Part shown: positions 54,308 through 63,825 of the stretch, piece by piece
Numbering within the stretch: position 1 is the stretch's first letter
Layout: every line of letters begins with the position of its first letter
Source: Colwellia sp.
Lineage (GTDB): Bacteria > Pseudomonadota > Gammaproteobacteria > Enterobacterales > Alteromonadaceae
Direction of reading: 5' to 3'
Length of the DNA stretch: 64,000 nucleotides
Assembly: GCA_029938115.1 (NCBI GenBank)
Contig: JAPYOP010000011.1
Coordinates: 22,953 to 86,952, forward strand
Made by a program: the position numbers and the translations under genes
Notes under the pieces: model-generated
Told to the model about the DNA's origin: nothing
The model's input: the letters and a program-made list of their open reading frames with translations, nothing else
The model's database searches: none

Positions 54308-54802
54308 ATGTCTGATGAAAGACGAAATTCTAGCGATAAAACAAAAGAAAATGATGAAGTGCTTCAATGGGTAACTTTTAAGTTAGAAAATGAAGTGTAC
54401 GGCATTAATGTTATGCAAGTTCAAGAAGTTTTACGTTATAGCGAAATTGCACCAGTGCCAGGAGCGCCACTTTATGTACTTGGTATCATTAATTTACGTG
54501 GCAATGTTGTCACCGTTATTGATACTCGTTCTCGTTTTGGTCTAGACTCATGCGATGTGACCGACAATACTCGTGTTGTCGTGATTGAGTCAGAGAAGCA
54601 AGTCATTGGTATACTTGTAGATAGTGTTGCTGAGGTAGTATATTTAAAAGCATCTGAAATAGATGAAGCGCCAAATGTAGGTAATGACGAAAGTGCTCAG
54701 TTTATTCAAGGCGTTTCAAACCGTGATGGGGAACTACTTATTTTAGTCGACTTAGATCAGCTTTTATCAGATGATGAATGGGATGAGTTAAAGCAATTTT
54801 AA
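54308..54802 (+). CDS. cheW: Chemotaxis coupling protein CheW
   Basis: Couples receptors to CheA. A single CheW domain of 164 aa: LQWVTFKLENEVYGINVMQV, EVLRYSEIAPVPGAPLYVLG, IINLRGNVVTVIDTRSRFGL, VIGILVDSVAEVVYLKASEI, GVSNRDGELLILVDLDQLL. All core motifs are intact. ATG at 54308 with GAGG upstream. Confidence 0.97.
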   Translation: MSDERRNSSDKTKENDEVLQWVTFKLENEVYGINVMQVQEVLRYSEIAPVPGAPLYVLGIINLRGNVVTVIDTRSRFGLDSCDVTDNTRVVVIESEKQVIGILVDSVAEVVYLKASEIDEAPNVGNDESAQFIQGVSNRDGELLILVDLDQLLSDDEWDELKQF

Positions 54803-54860
54803 TATAGCTTTACAATATTCAGTTTTATTATTGTTGTGTATATTTTTAAGTTGTCGGTTT

Positions 54861-55337
54861 ATGTCGTTATTATCTGTACCTATTATAGCTGTTTTTGCAT
54901 TCATTATTAGCCTTTTGTGTCTTGTTACTCTTTTTATTCTATTAGCAAGGCACAGGACTAAACTGGCAGTTTATGCATCTCAATCTCAAATCCAAGAAAT
55001 ACTTGTGAGTGATCTCAAGTCTTCAATTGATAGTTTAAATCTAACAGTAAGTGAGTTGTCGGTACAACAAGATAAGTCTCTTACTGAAAATACCCTTGTT
55101 TCTAAACAGCTTGAGCATAGGATTAAAATACTGCAAGGTCAGTACAATTCTCAGCAAGACGTTATCGCCCAGTTACAAACAGATCAAGGCAATGATAAGT
55201 TTTATTCTCGAGCAATTAAACTGGCAAAAAGGGGCGCTGACATTGATGAGATAGTTACTGAATGTGAATTACCTTATGCAGAAGTTGAAATGTTAATATC
55301 TGTTTACCAAAATCAAAATAAAAAGCATAATAACTAA
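54861..55337 (+). CDS. DUF2802-type membrane-anchored coiled-coil protein
   Basis: Conserved protein of unknown function often found directly after cheW in Vibrio and Shewanella. The 158-aa protein has an N-terminal membrane helix (residues about 3-28, rich in Val, Ile, Leu and Phe), a long coiled coil (about 45-110), and a C-terminal helix-turn-helix-like motif (RAIKLAKRGADIDEIVTECE, LPYAEVEMLISVY), the DUF2802 signature. I choose the ATG at 54861 over the TTG at 54831; neither has a good ribosome-binding site. Confidence 0.75.
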   Translation: MSLLSVPIIAVFAFIISLLCLVTLFILLARHRTKLAVYASQSQIQEILVSDLKSSIDSLNLTVSELSVQQDKSLTENTLVSKQLEHRIKILQGQYNSQQDVIAQLQTDQGNDKFYSRAIKLAKRGADIDEIVTECELPYAEVEMLISVYQNQNKKHNN

Positions 55338-55442
55338 CATTATAAGTAACTAATGGTATAAGTTCAATCCATGCTAAACTATGTCGTTTATAAATTCCTG
55401 TATACATTTTTTATGCATAAACATGGCAAGGAACTAGGCCCA

Positions 55443-56219
55443 GTGAAGTCTTTTGTATCCCAATATTCTCGAATTCTATTTATATTTTCTTTTATTATTT
55501 TATCCGGATGTTCTACTACACCTGCTGCAGATGAAAGTTTTTCTGACCCAAGAGATCCCTTAGAGGTTATTAATAGACCCTTTTGGACATTCACTTGGGA
55601 TTATGCTGACAAGTATGTAGCCAAGCCAGCTTCTGAGTTATATACCGCTTATACCCCACCTTTTTTAAGAACAGGTTTGTACAATATGGCACTAAATTTA
55701 AATGAGCCATCGAGTATTATTAATAATTTATTACAATTAAAATTTAACGATGCAGCAAAAAGTACTGGTCGATTTGTGCTTAATTCAACCATAGGGCTTT
55801 TGGGGTTTTATGATCCTGCAAGTGATTTTGGTTGGTCAGGAGAGCAAGAAGAGTTTGGCGAAGTGCTAGGGTCGTATGGCATAGGTGATGGCCCTTACCT
55901 CGTTGTACCAGGTCTTGGTCCTAGCTCAGTTAGAGAAGAAGTAGGTGATTATGTTGACAGTTTATATTGGCCATTAGTTGTTATTGATTTTTGGCCAAAC
56001 CTTGTGCGTTTAGGTGTATTAGGTTTAGAGAAAAGGGCTTCAATTAGAGATCAAGAACAGCTAGTGCTTGAATCAACAGATTCATATGAATTCATTAAAA
56101 ATGCATACTTTCAAAATATGAACTATCGTTTGTATGATGGTAATCCACCGATTATTATCGATGAAGGCGAAGAGGCAGAGATAGATGCATTATTGGAAGA
56201 GTTTGAGGATTTTGATTAA
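55443..56219 (+). CDS. mlaA: MlaA/VacJ family outer-membrane lipoprotein
   Basis: MlaA removes misplaced phospholipids from the outer leaflet of the outer membrane and passes them to MlaC. The 258-aa lipoprotein has a signal sequence FIFSFIILSGC with lipid-modified Cys23, then SDPRDPLEVINRPFWTFTWD, YADKYVAKPASELYTAYTPP, FVLNSTIGLLGFYDPASDFG, EEFGEVLGSYGIGDGPYLVV and PGLGPSSVREEVGDYVDSLY. I choose GTG at 55443, which gives an ideal signal peptide with AAGGA upstream; the ATG at 55371 would place 24 extra residues before it. It stands alone between chemotaxis and riboflavin genes, not in an mla operon. Confidence 0.93.
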   Translation: MKSFVSQYSRILFIFSFIILSGCSTTPAADESFSDPRDPLEVINRPFWTFTWDYADKYVAKPASELYTAYTPPFLRTGLYNMALNLNEPSSIINNLLQLKFNDAAKSTGRFVLNSTIGLLGFYDPASDFGWSGEQEEFGEVLGSYGIGDGPYLVVPGLGPSSVREEVGDYVDSLYWPLVVIDFWPNLVRLGVLGLEKRASIRDQEQLVLESTDSYEFIKNAYFQNMNYRLYDGNPPIIIDEGEEAEIDALLEEFEDFD

Positions 56220-56326
56220 AAGCTATAAAAATATACCGAAGTTAGGTGTAATTTGTTAGAATTGGCGCAATTTTTTACTCATGCTGAATATAATTTTTGG
56301 CATCATCATTTTTTGGAAATATATAG

Positions 56327-56791
56327 ATGAATATCATTGAAGGTTCATTTGAAGCAAAAGGCAAAAAGTTTGCCATTGTTGTTTCACGTTTTAATCACTT
56401 TATCGTTGACAGCTTATTAGAAGGTGCAATTGATGCGCTAAAACGTCATGGCAGTGTTGCTGATAATGATATTACTATCGTTCGAGTTCCTGGTGCCTAT
56501 GAGTTGCCATTAGCAGCAAAGAAAATTGCTAAGAAAGGCGGCCATGATGCCATTATTGCAATAGGTGCTGTTATTCGTGGTGGTACGCCTCATTTTGATT
56601 TTGTTGCCGGTGAGTGCAATAAAGGTTTAGCGCAAGTCTGTTTAGATTCTGAAATTCCAGTATCTTTTGGTGTAATCACTACTGACTCTATTGAGCAAGC
56701 AATTGAGCGTGCTGGAACTAAAGCAGGCAACAAAGGCGCAGAAGCAGCCCTTGGTGCATTAGAAATGGTTAATGTTCTCTCTCAAATTTAG
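56327..56791 (+). CDS. ribH: 6,7-dimethyl-8-ribityllumazine synthase
   Basis: Penultimate step of riboflavin synthesis: joins 5-amino-6-ribitylaminouracil with dihydroxybutanone phosphate. In this 154-aa protein I see [59 protein letters not shown] with the catalytic His, and [20 protein letters not shown]. It is the icosahedral lumazine synthase type. No other rib gene is adjacent and no FMN riboswitch is seen. It begins a ribH-nusB-thiL-pgpA housekeeping operon common in gammaproteobacteria. Confidence 0.97.
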   Translation: MNIIEGSFEAKGKKFAIVVSRFNHFIVDSLLEGAIDALKRHGSVADNDITIVRVPGAYELPLAAKKIAKKGGHDAIIAIGAVIRGGTPHFDFVAGECNKGLAQVCLDSEIPVSFGVITTDSIEQAIERAGTKAGNKGAEAALGALEMVNVLSQI

Positions 56792-56801
56792 GTAATCTAT
56801 T

Positions 56802-57218
56802 GTGAAACCATCTCCTAGAAGAAAAGCGCGTGAACTAGCTGTTCAAGCTGTATATTCATGGCAAATTAGTCAAAATTCAGTTAAAGATATTGAAGTCAAT
56901 TTTATTTCTGATAATAACAAACGTCGCTTTGATATTGAATATTTTCAGCAGCTAATACGCGGTGTAACTGCTAACGTGACTGAATTGGATCTTGCTATTG
57001 CGCCACATGTTGATCGTCCAATTGATGATATTGATCATGTTGAAAAGGCAATTTTACGCGTTGCCGTTTTTGAATTAAGTGACTGTCAAGATGTGCCTTA
57101 TCGTGTTGTTATAAATGAAGCGATAGAATTAGCGAAATCATTTGCGGCAGACGATAGTCATAAGTTCGTTAATGGTGTACTCGATAAAGCTGTAAAATTA
57201 ATTCGCCCTCAGGATTAG
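56802..57218 (+). CDS. nusB: Transcription antitermination factor NusB
   Basis: Binds boxA RNA with S10 to allow processive rRNA transcription. The 138-aa all-helical protein shows RRKARELAVQAVYSWQIS, RFDIEYFQQLIRGVTANV, HVEKAILRVAVFELSDCQDV, PYRVVINEAIELAKSFA and KFVNGVLDKAVKLI. GTG start at 56802, 10 bases after ribH. Confidence 0.97.
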   Translation: MKPSPRRKARELAVQAVYSWQISQNSVKDIEVNFISDNNKRRFDIEYFQQLIRGVTANVTELDLAIAPHVDRPIDDIDHVEKAILRVAVFELSDCQDVPYRVVINEAIELAKSFAADDSHKFVNGVLDKAVKLIRPQD

Positions 57219-57247
57219 ATAACGCTTATCAAGCAAGTAATAGGTTT

Positions 57248-58213
57248 ATGAAAGAATTTGAATTAATAAAAAACTTTTTTACCGAGCAAGTAGTGAAAAG
57301 AAAAGATGTATTGCTTGGTATTGGCGATGACTGCGCAGTAGTTTCCATTGCTGAAAATCAAGATGTTGTTGTGACGACAGATACTTTGGTTGCAGGAGTT
57401 CACTTTCCTTTAGGAACATCACCTAAAGCCATTGGACACAAAGCCGTTGCGGTTAATTTATCTGATATTGCCGCCATGGGTGCTAAACCAAGTTGGATCT
57501 CACTCGCAATTACTTTACCTGAAGTTAATGATGATTGGCTTACTGACTTTTGTGCAGGGGCCTTTGAGTTATGCGAATATTATAATGTTCAACTTATTGG
57601 TGGCGATACAACGCAAGGCCCATTGAGCATTACTATTACCGCACAAGGGTTAACGCCCGAAGGTAAGTATTTATCTCGCTCAGGTGCTAAGTCTGGTGAT
57701 TGGCTTTATGTTACGGGTGAACTTGGTGATGCAGCTTTAGCCTTACGGCACCTAAAAGAGCCGTTATTAACTGAGGATGCTCTAATTGAACAAGTACAAA
57801 GAAAATTAGATTTTCCAAAACCTCGAGTACTTGCAGGTCAAGCTCTACGTGAATATGCATCTGCTGCTATTGATATTTCAGATGGTCTTCTTGCTGATTT
57901 AGGTCATATTTGTCAGGCTTCTAGTGTTGGCGCTAATGTTGTTTTAGATGCGGTACCTTTGTCTGAAACGATGACAAAATCTCAGCTGTTTGATGACGCC
58001 ATTAATTACGCTTTAAATGGCGGTGATGATTATGAGTTATTATTTACCGTATCGGAAGACAACAAAGTGGGTATGGAAACAGCTTTATCTCATGCAGGAG
58101 TTAAAATTACCTGTATAGGGCAGATGAATGCATCACAAACTATTTCAACTACATTGAATAATAAACCGGTGCCAATTAAAGGTTTAGGTTTTCAGCATTT
58201 CTCTACAAAATAA
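57248..58213 (+). CDS. thiL: Thiamine-monophosphate kinase
   Basis: Phosphorylates thiamine monophosphate to the active diphosphate. The 321-aa PurM-like protein has LLGIGDDCAVVSI, VVTTDTLVAGVHFPLGTSPK, IGHKAVAVNLSDIAAMGAKP, LIGGDTTQGPLSITITAQG, AAIDISDGLLADLGHICQ and ALNGGDDYELLFTV, all ATP and metal-binding segments. ATG at 57248. Third gene of the ribH operon. Confidence 0.97.
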   Translation: MKEFELIKNFFTEQVVKRKDVLLGIGDDCAVVSIAENQDVVVTTDTLVAGVHFPLGTSPKAIGHKAVAVNLSDIAAMGAKPSWISLAITLPEVNDDWLTDFCAGAFELCEYYNVQLIGGDTTQGPLSITITAQGLTPEGKYLSRSGAKSGDWLYVTGELGDAALALRHLKEPLLTEDALIEQVQRKLDFPKPRVLAGQALREYASAAIDISDGLLADLGHICQASSVGANVVLDAVPLSETMTKSQLFDDAINYALNGGDDYELLFTVSEDNKVGMETALSHAGVKITCIGQMNASQTISTTLNNKPVPIKGLGFQHFSTK

Positions 58214-58245
58214 ATTGCAACAAACAAAATAGCGTTTTCATTATT

Positions 58246-58719
58246 ATGACACAGTCAGATCCCAAGGTTGCTTTTGATTTAAAGCAACCCATTCAGTTTT
58301 TAGCGCTTGGTTTTGGTAGCGGTTTGGCACCTAAAGCGCCCGGTACCTTTGGTACTTTAGCTGCAGTACCACTCTTTTTACTATTAGCTATGCTAACGCC
58401 ATTATTCTATTTTATCGCTGTGGTTTTGCTGAGTATTGCTGGTGTTTATATTTGTGGCAAAGCCGCAGATGATGTCGGTGTTCATGATCATCCAGCGATA
58501 GTTTGGGATGAATTTGTCGGCTTTTTTATTACTATGTTTATGATACCCGTGAGTTGGCAAAGTGTTTTAGTTGGTTTTTTGTTGTTTCGTTTATTTGATA
58601 TTTTAAAGCCGTGGCCAATTTCTTTCATTGATAAAAAAATGATAGGAGGTTTAGGAATCATGTTAGATGATATTCTTGCCGGTGCCTTCGCTTTAATTAT
58701 CATGCAGTTAATTTTTTAA
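58246..58719 (+). CDS. pgpA: Phosphatidylglycerophosphatase A
   Basis: Membrane phosphatase that makes phosphatidylglycerol. The 157-aa protein has LALGFGSGLAPKAPGTFGTL near the N-terminus, a pair of membrane helices (LFLLLAMLTPLFYFIAVVLL), DDVGVHDHPAIVWDEFVGFF with the active-site acidic residues, and FRLFDILKPWPISFIDKKM. Typical length and operon position after thiL. Confidence 0.96.
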   Translation: MTQSDPKVAFDLKQPIQFLALGFGSGLAPKAPGTFGTLAAVPLFLLLAMLTPLFYFIAVVLLSIAGVYICGKAADDVGVHDHPAIVWDEFVGFFITMFMIPVSWQSVLVGFLLFRLFDILKPWPISFIDKKMIGGLGIMLDDILAGAFALIIMQLIF

Positions 58720-58935
58720 TTAATTTATCCAGCCTTTTATTGACTTCAATCAATAGTATTTCTTTATCTTTTAAGCTACTTTTAAGTGGAGAGAAAAATA
58801 AAATAACGGTTAGTGCTTGTTTTTTATTTTTCTACCCTCAGCTATTTATTAAGGCATTATTTTTTGATAACAACATTTAAGTTATCTGCCTTAGTTCGCT
58901 GTACTTGTTTAAAGTAAATGTCAAAAGGAATACCT

Positions 58936-59292
58936 ATGAAAATAAATCTTTCTGGTCACCACGTTGAAGTTAATGATTCTATAAAAGAACATATCGAGGA
59001 AAAATTTTCTAAAATTGCTAATCACTTTCCAACCTTAATAGCCTTAGACGTTATTATTTCTAAAGAACACAATAAACATCAAGTTGAATTGATAACAAAT
59101 TATGAAGGCGGGCGAATATCCACAAAGGGTATTGATGCTGTTATGTACCCAGCCATAGCTAGTGCAGCTAAAAAGCTTGATGCAGCATTGAAGCACCGAA
59201 AAGGACAATTAAAAGCAAATTTGCATGCAAAACCTCAAAGTACAGCCCCAGATATTGCCCATGAAAAAGTACAAGAAATGAATTTAGCTTAA
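58936..59292 (+). CDS. hpf: Ribosome hibernation promoting factor (short HPF type)
   Basis: Binds the 30S decoding region and promotes inactive 100S ribosomes in stationary phase. The 118-aa protein begins KINLSGHHVEVNDSIKEHIE, then KISKEHNK-like strands (VIISKEHNKHQVELITNYEG) and DAVMYPAIASAAKKLDAAL, HRKGQLKAN. It lacks the C-terminal dimerisation domain of long HPF. I start at the ATG at 58936 behind AAAAGGAA, not at 58918. Terminator at 59337. Confidence 0.92.
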   Translation: MKINLSGHHVEVNDSIKEHIEEKFSKIANHFPTLIALDVIISKEHNKHQVELITNYEGGRISTKGIDAVMYPAIASAAKKLDAALKHRKGQLKANLHAKPQSTAPDIAHEKVQEMNLA

Positions 59293-59336
59293 TATTAAAT
59301 TACAATCACTTAAGCATATTTCTAAGTAAAGCCAAT

Positions 59337-59371
59337 AAGAGTTGTTGAATTAAATTCACAGCTCTTTTTTT
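59337..59371 (+). terminator. Terminator of hpf
   Basis: AAGAGTTGTTGAATT pairs with AATTCACAGCTCTT, leaving one G-T pair and one bulge, followed by a run of seven T. Good Rho-independent form 44 bases after the hpf stop. Confidence 0.78.
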
Positions 59372-59464
59372 ATGCTTGTTATTACAAATAATTACTCTTT
59401 TGTTATTTTGTTATGTAATAATTATAAAAAATAAAAAGCAGCTTATTTAAGAAGGAACCCTTTG

Positions 59465-60679
59465 ATGCTTGATGCCTTAGTTAAACTCCCACGAGTTTTG
59501 AAAATAACTTTTCTTACCCTCTCTTCATTTACACTTTTTGCTTGTTCAGAGCCTGAACAGAAAAGGCAAGCTCCACCGCCAGCTGTTTCTGTTTACAAAG
59601 TAAGTGCTGAGCAAGTCGGACGACACCGAGAATTTGTTGCTAGAACACAGGCTTTTAAAGAAGCAAATTTGCAAGCTCGTGTTGAAGGAGAATTAATTGA
59701 ACGTCACTTTCGAGAAGGGGCGATAGTTGATAAAGATCAATTGTTATTAAAAATTGATCCTGCCAACTATGAGGCTCTGCTCGCTCAAGCTAAAGCTGAT
59801 TTGGCAAGTAAGGTTTCAGGTGAAGATAACGCTATTCGTAATTTAAAACGTGCTAAAGACTTAATTGGTGATGGCTATATTTCTCAATCAGATTTTGACC
59901 GGTTAACAACAGAAGAATCACAGGCTAAAGCAGCGGTAAAATCGGCACAAGCGGCTTTAAAACGAGCTGAGCTAGATTTAAGTTATACCACTATATTAGC
60001 ACCATTTACTGGGCGTATTGGTAAGGTAAATTACAATGTTGGTAATATTGTTGGTCCCCAAAGTGATGCTTTAGCTACACTAACAATTACCGATCCTATC
60101 TATGTTAGTTTCCAGGTAGAAGAAGAGTTGTATTTAAATTATTTACAACAAAATAAAGACTCAAAAGGTCCCGATGATGTCAAAATTGATCTAACGTTGC
60201 GTTTACCTAATGACACCTCCTATGAGGAACATGGTTTGTTAGATTTTGCCGGTACAAAAATCGAGCAAGGTATGGGTACAGTTGAATTAAGAGCATCATT
60301 TGCAAACACTAATGGCATTATTTTACCAGGGCTGTTTGTCACTTTAATAACTGAAAGTCAGCAAAAGGAAACCATGTCAATGGTGCCTCAAGCTGCTGTA
60401 CAAGCAAATCAGCAAGGGGAGTTTGTATTGGTTGTTGATGAAGCCAACAAGGTGAAACAGCGTCATGTGGTTTTAGGTCGTAGAATCAATGCGATGTGGG
60501 TTGTTAAAGAAGGGCTTAAAGCCGGAGAGCAAGTAGTCATCGAAGGTTTGCAAAAAGTAAGACCTGGTGTGGTGGTAAACCCAGTGATAAAAACTGTTGA
60601 TGCTTTAACTGGCACTATTGCATCAGTGCTTATTGAGCAAGCCAATGAAGATAAAGCTTCGACAACTAATCAACAGTAA
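59465..60679 (+). CDS. RND efflux periplasmic adaptor lipoprotein (AcrA/MexA family)
   Basis: Connects an RND pump with an outer-membrane channel. The 404-aa protein has a lipoprotein signal (FLTLSSFTLFAC) with Cys27, a lipoyl-like domain (EANLQARVEGELIERHFREG, AIVDKDQLLLKIDPANYEAL), a helical hairpin at about 100-165 (LKRAKDLIGDGYISQSDFDR, VKSAQAALKRAELDLSYTTI), LAPFTGRIGKVNYNVGNIVG, and a beta-barrel/proximal domain (VPQAAVQANQQGEFVLVVDE). I start at the ATG at 59465, 8 bases after AAGGAA. The pump gene follows after 12 bases. No tolC-like gene or regulator is in the window, so its own substrate is unknown. Confidence 0.93.
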   Translation: MLDALVKLPRVLKITFLTLSSFTLFACSEPEQKRQAPPPAVSVYKVSAEQVGRHREFVARTQAFKEANLQARVEGELIERHFREGAIVDKDQLLLKIDPANYEALLAQAKADLASKVSGEDNAIRNLKRAKDLIGDGYISQSDFDRLTTEESQAKAAVKSAQAALKRAELDLSYTTILAPFTGRIGKVNYNVGNIVGPQSDALATLTITDPIYVSFQVEEELYLNYLQQNKDSKGPDDVKIDLTLRLPNDTSYEEHGLLDFAGTKIEQGMGTVELRASFANTNGIILPGLFVTLITESQQKETMSMVPQAAVQANQQGEFVLVVDEANKVKQRHVVLGRRINAMWVVKEGLKAGEQVVIEGLQKVRPGVVVNPVIKTVDALTGTIASVLIEQANEDKASTTNQQ

Positions 60680-60691
60680 AGGGATAACATA

Positions 60692-63600
60692 ATGATAAGT
60701 GAAACCTTTATTCAGCGCCCTAAACTAGCCTTTGTCATTTCTATTGTTATTTCCCTAGCTGGCTTTATTGCTATGGGGTTATTACCAGTAAACATGTATC
60801 CAGAAATAACGCCGCCACAAGTACAAATTTCAGCATTTTATCCTGGGGCTAGTGCACAAGTCGTTGAAGAGTCGGTAATCAGGCCTATTGAAGAGCAAAT
60901 CAATGGCGTTGAAGATATGATGTATATCGACTCTTCAGCATCCAATAATGGCAGTGCGGTTATTACCGTATACTTTAAAGTGGGAACTGACGGAGATATT
61001 GCTCAAGTTAACGTACAGAACCGTGTTGCTTTAGCAACGAGCGCATTACCTGCCGAAGTAACTCGTCGAGGTGTTAATGTCGAGAAAAAATCTAGTTCAA
61101 TGCTACTTGGTATAAACTTGTTCTCTGAACAGCCAAGTATTGATCAGCTATTTTTAAGTAACTATGCAACTAACTATTTAACCGAGCCTTTAGGTCGAAT
61201 TAAAGGGGTTGCCTCGGCAGAAGTGATGGGAGAAATGACCTATAGCATGCGTGTTTGGTTAAACCCCGATCGCATGTCTTCTTTGAATGTAACTATTAGT
61301 GAAGTTCAGCAAGCGCTTACTGAACAAAATATGATTGTTGCTGCAGGTAAACTGGGCGCGAGTCCATCTGTTCCTAATCAGCAGTTCGAATATTCTATTC
61401 AGGCTCAAGGACGGCTACAAAGTCCAGAGGAGTTTGGGCAAACCATTATTCGAGCACAAGAAAATGGTAATTTTGTTCGTCTAACCGATATAGCTAAAAT
61501 AGAGTTGGGAGCGGAAGACTATTCCACTAGAGCCCGTTTAAATGGTAAAGACACTGCTTTTTTAGTTATTTATCAATTGCCTGATGCAAATGCAACTGAG
61601 GTTGCTAGTTTAGTTAAAGCCAAAATGGCTCAACTGGCAGAACGTTTTCCTGATGGCTTAGAATATGTTGTTCCGTATGATACTACTGCATTTATTGACC
61701 GTTCTATGGAAGAAGTAAAAGTTACTTTATTTCAAGCCGTCGCTTTAGTTATTTTGGTGGTGTTTTTATTTTTACAAAACTGGCGAGCGACTATTATTCC
61801 TACGTTAGCTATTCCAGTCTCGCTTGTTGGTACTTTTGCTTTCATGCTATTGATGGGGTACTCCATTAATACCATCACTTTATTTGGTTTGGTTTTAGCT
61901 ATTGGTATTGTTGTTGATGATGCCATTATTGTTATTGAAAATGTTGAGCGTATCTTAAAGGAAGAAAAGTTACCCATTAAAGAAGCGGTAACTAAAGCAA
62001 TGGAGCAAGTCTCGGGGCCTATTATTGCAACCACTTTAGTTTTATTAGCGGTATTTGTACCGGTTGGTTTTATGCCAGGTATTACTGGTGAGCTTTATAA
62101 GCAATTTTCCATGACCATTTCTTTTGCGGTGATAATATCGTCTATTAATGCACTAACATTGAGCCCGGCATTATGTGTTGTATTATTATCAGAAAAAAAT
62201 ATGAAACCGATTGCTTGGTTGAGGCCAATGGAACGTTTAATTGAGCGTATGACCGGCGGATACACTAAAGCAGTTAACTTTTTATTAAAACGTGCTTTAA
62301 GGGTCGGTTTGTTTGTTGGGATTCTTTTTGCTAGCGCTGGTTGGTTAACGACAGCGGTACCAACTGCATTTCTGCCTAATGAAGATCAAGGTTATTTGTT
62401 TGTTGATATTCAATTACCCGATGCTTCCTCAACTAATCGCACCCAAGCGGTTATGGATAAGATAGTGCCCATAATCACTAATGATCCTGCTGTTGATGAC
62501 ATTATTACTGTTGGTGGTTATTCATTATTGGGGGGGCCTGGTTCAAATAATGGTTTAGCTATTATCATTCTTAAAGATTGGGATGAACGAACAGCACCAG
62601 AACTTGGGCTTAGGCAAACTATTCCAAGATTAATGGGGCAGTTATGGTCAATGCCTGAAGCGCAAATTATGGTGTTTAATCCGCCGCCAATTCCGGGGTT
62701 GGGTACTAGCTCTGGTTTTGAATTTCAGCTGCAAGACAGTGAAGGGAGAGACCCTGCGCTGCTAGCTCAAGTAATGAATGGTTTCATTTATGATGCTAAT
62801 CAACGTCCAGAATTAAACCGAGTGTTCAGCACCTTTAGAGCCAATGTTCCGCAATATTTTTTAGAAGTTGACCGTAATAAAGCTAAAGCACAAGGGGTGG
62901 CTTTATCTGATATTTTCACTACCTTACAAGCCCAGCTTGGTTCATTATATATCAATGACTTCAGTCAGTTTGGTCGTACCTATAAAGTGACTATCCAAGC
63001 ACAAACCGAGTTTCGTAAAGACCCTTCTGATTTACGTCATTACTTTGTACGTAATAAAGATAATGACATGGTGCCATTAACTACTTTAGCTAAGTTAACA
63101 CCTATTTTAGGACCTACGACTATTAAGCATTTTAATCTGTATCGAAGTGCGAGTATTACCGGACAGGCGACACAAGGTTATTCTTCAGGGCAAGCAATTT
63201 CGGTGATGCAAGAAATTGCTGAAAACTTACCGCAAGGCTATATTTATGAATGGTCAGGTCAATCGAAGCAAGAAATTGAAGCCGGCGATTTAGCGCCAAT
63301 ACTTTTTTCTTTGGCAATTTTATTCGTTTATTTATTCTTAGTTGCTCAGTATGAAAGTTGGACTATTCCTTTTTCAGTTATTGCTGCCGTGCCGTTAGCG
63401 CTATTTGGTGCAATGTTAACCTTATATACCGTTGGCATGGCAAATAATATTTATGCACAAGTTGGCTTAGTGTTGCTTATCGGTATGTCGACTAAAACAG
63501 CGATATTAATTGTTGAGTTTGCTATGGAAGAAAGAGCTGCCGGCAAAAGTATTTTCGATTCAGCACTAACCGCAGCAAAAATGCGTTTTCGGGCTGTACT

Positions 63601-63805
63601 TATGACGGCATTATCTTTTGTACTCGGTGTACTACCCTTAGTGTTTGCTAGTGGTGCTGGTGCCGGTAGTAGAGTGTCATTAGGTATTACTGTGCTTTCA
63701 GGTATGTTAGCGGCAACGATCTTTGGCACTTTATTAGTACCATATTTCTATATGATGGTGCAGCGCATGCGCGAGAAAGTAAAAGGTGAAACAATACAAG
63801 AATAG
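60692..63805 (+). CDS. RND multidrug efflux permease (AcrB/MexB, HAE1 family)
   Basis: Proton-driven trimeric inner-membrane pump of 1037 aa, the usual length. It starts ISETFIQRPKLAFVISIVIS, has twelve membrane segments in two halves, and large periplasmic loops (YPGASAQVVEESVIRPIEEQ, YVVPYDTTAFIDRSMEEVKV). The proton-relay aspartates are present in GIVVDDAIIVIENVER, and the paired Lys in GMSTKTAILIVEFAMEE (Thr where AcrB has Asn). PFSVIAAVPLALFGAMLTLY and AGSRVSLGITVLSGMLAATI complete the second half. Cotranscribed with the adaptor gene. A hydrophobic or amphiphilic drug pump is likely; specific substrate not readable. Confidence 0.95.
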   Translation: MISETFIQRPKLAFVISIVISLAGFIAMGLLPVNMYPEITPPQVQISAFYPGASAQVVEESVIRPIEEQINGVEDMMYIDSSASNNGSAVITVYFKVGTDGDIAQVNVQNRVALATSALPAEVTRRGVNVEKKSSSMLLGINLFSEQPSIDQLFLSNYATNYLTEPLGRIKGVASAEVMGEMTYSMRVWLNPDRMSSLNVTISEVQQALTEQNMIVAAGKLGASPSVPNQQFEYSIQAQGRLQSPEEFGQTIIRAQENGNFVRLTDIAKIELGAEDYSTRARLNGKDTAFLVIYQLPDANATEVASLVKAKMAQLAERFPDGLEYVVPYDTTAFIDRSMEEVKVTLFQAVALVILVVFLFLQNWRATIIPTLAIPVSLVGTFAFMLLMGYSINTITLFGLVLAIGIVVDDAIIVIENVERILKEEKLPIKEAVTKAMEQVSGPIIATTLVLLAVFVPVGFMPGITGELYKQFSMTISFAVIISSINALTLSPALCVVLLSEKNMKPIAWLRPMERLIERMTGGYTKAVNFLLKRALRVGLFVGILFASAGWLTTAVPTAFLPNEDQGYLFVDIQLPDASSTNRTQAVMDKIVPIITNDPAVDDIITVGGYSLLGGPGSNNGLAIIILKDWDERTAPELGLRQTIPRLMGQLWSMPEAQIMVFNPPPIPGLGTSSGFEFQLQDSEGRDPALLAQVMNGFIYDANQRPELNRVFSTFRANVPQYFLEVDRNKAKAQGVALSDIFTTLQAQLGSLYINDFSQFGRTYKVTIQAQTEFRKDPSDLRHYFVRNKDNDMVPLTTLAKLTPILGPTTIKHFNLYRSASITGQATQGYSSGQAISVMQEIAENLPQGYIYEWSGQSKQEIEAGDLAPILFSLAILFVYLFLVAQYESWTIPFSVIAAVPLALFGAMLTLYTVGMANNIYAQVGLVLLIGMSTKTAILIVEFAMEERAAGKSIFDSALTAAKMRFRAVLMTALSFVLGVLPLVFASGAGAGSRVSLGITVLSGMLAATIFGTLLVPYFYMMVQRMREKVKGETIQE

Positions 63806-63825
63806 TAGCTATTGCGCGTAGAAAG

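Noticed and set aside
56220-56326. FMN riboswitch before ribH
   Set aside because: The 107-base leader is AT-rich and shows none of the conserved RFN element segments; ribH in this operon type normally lacks one.
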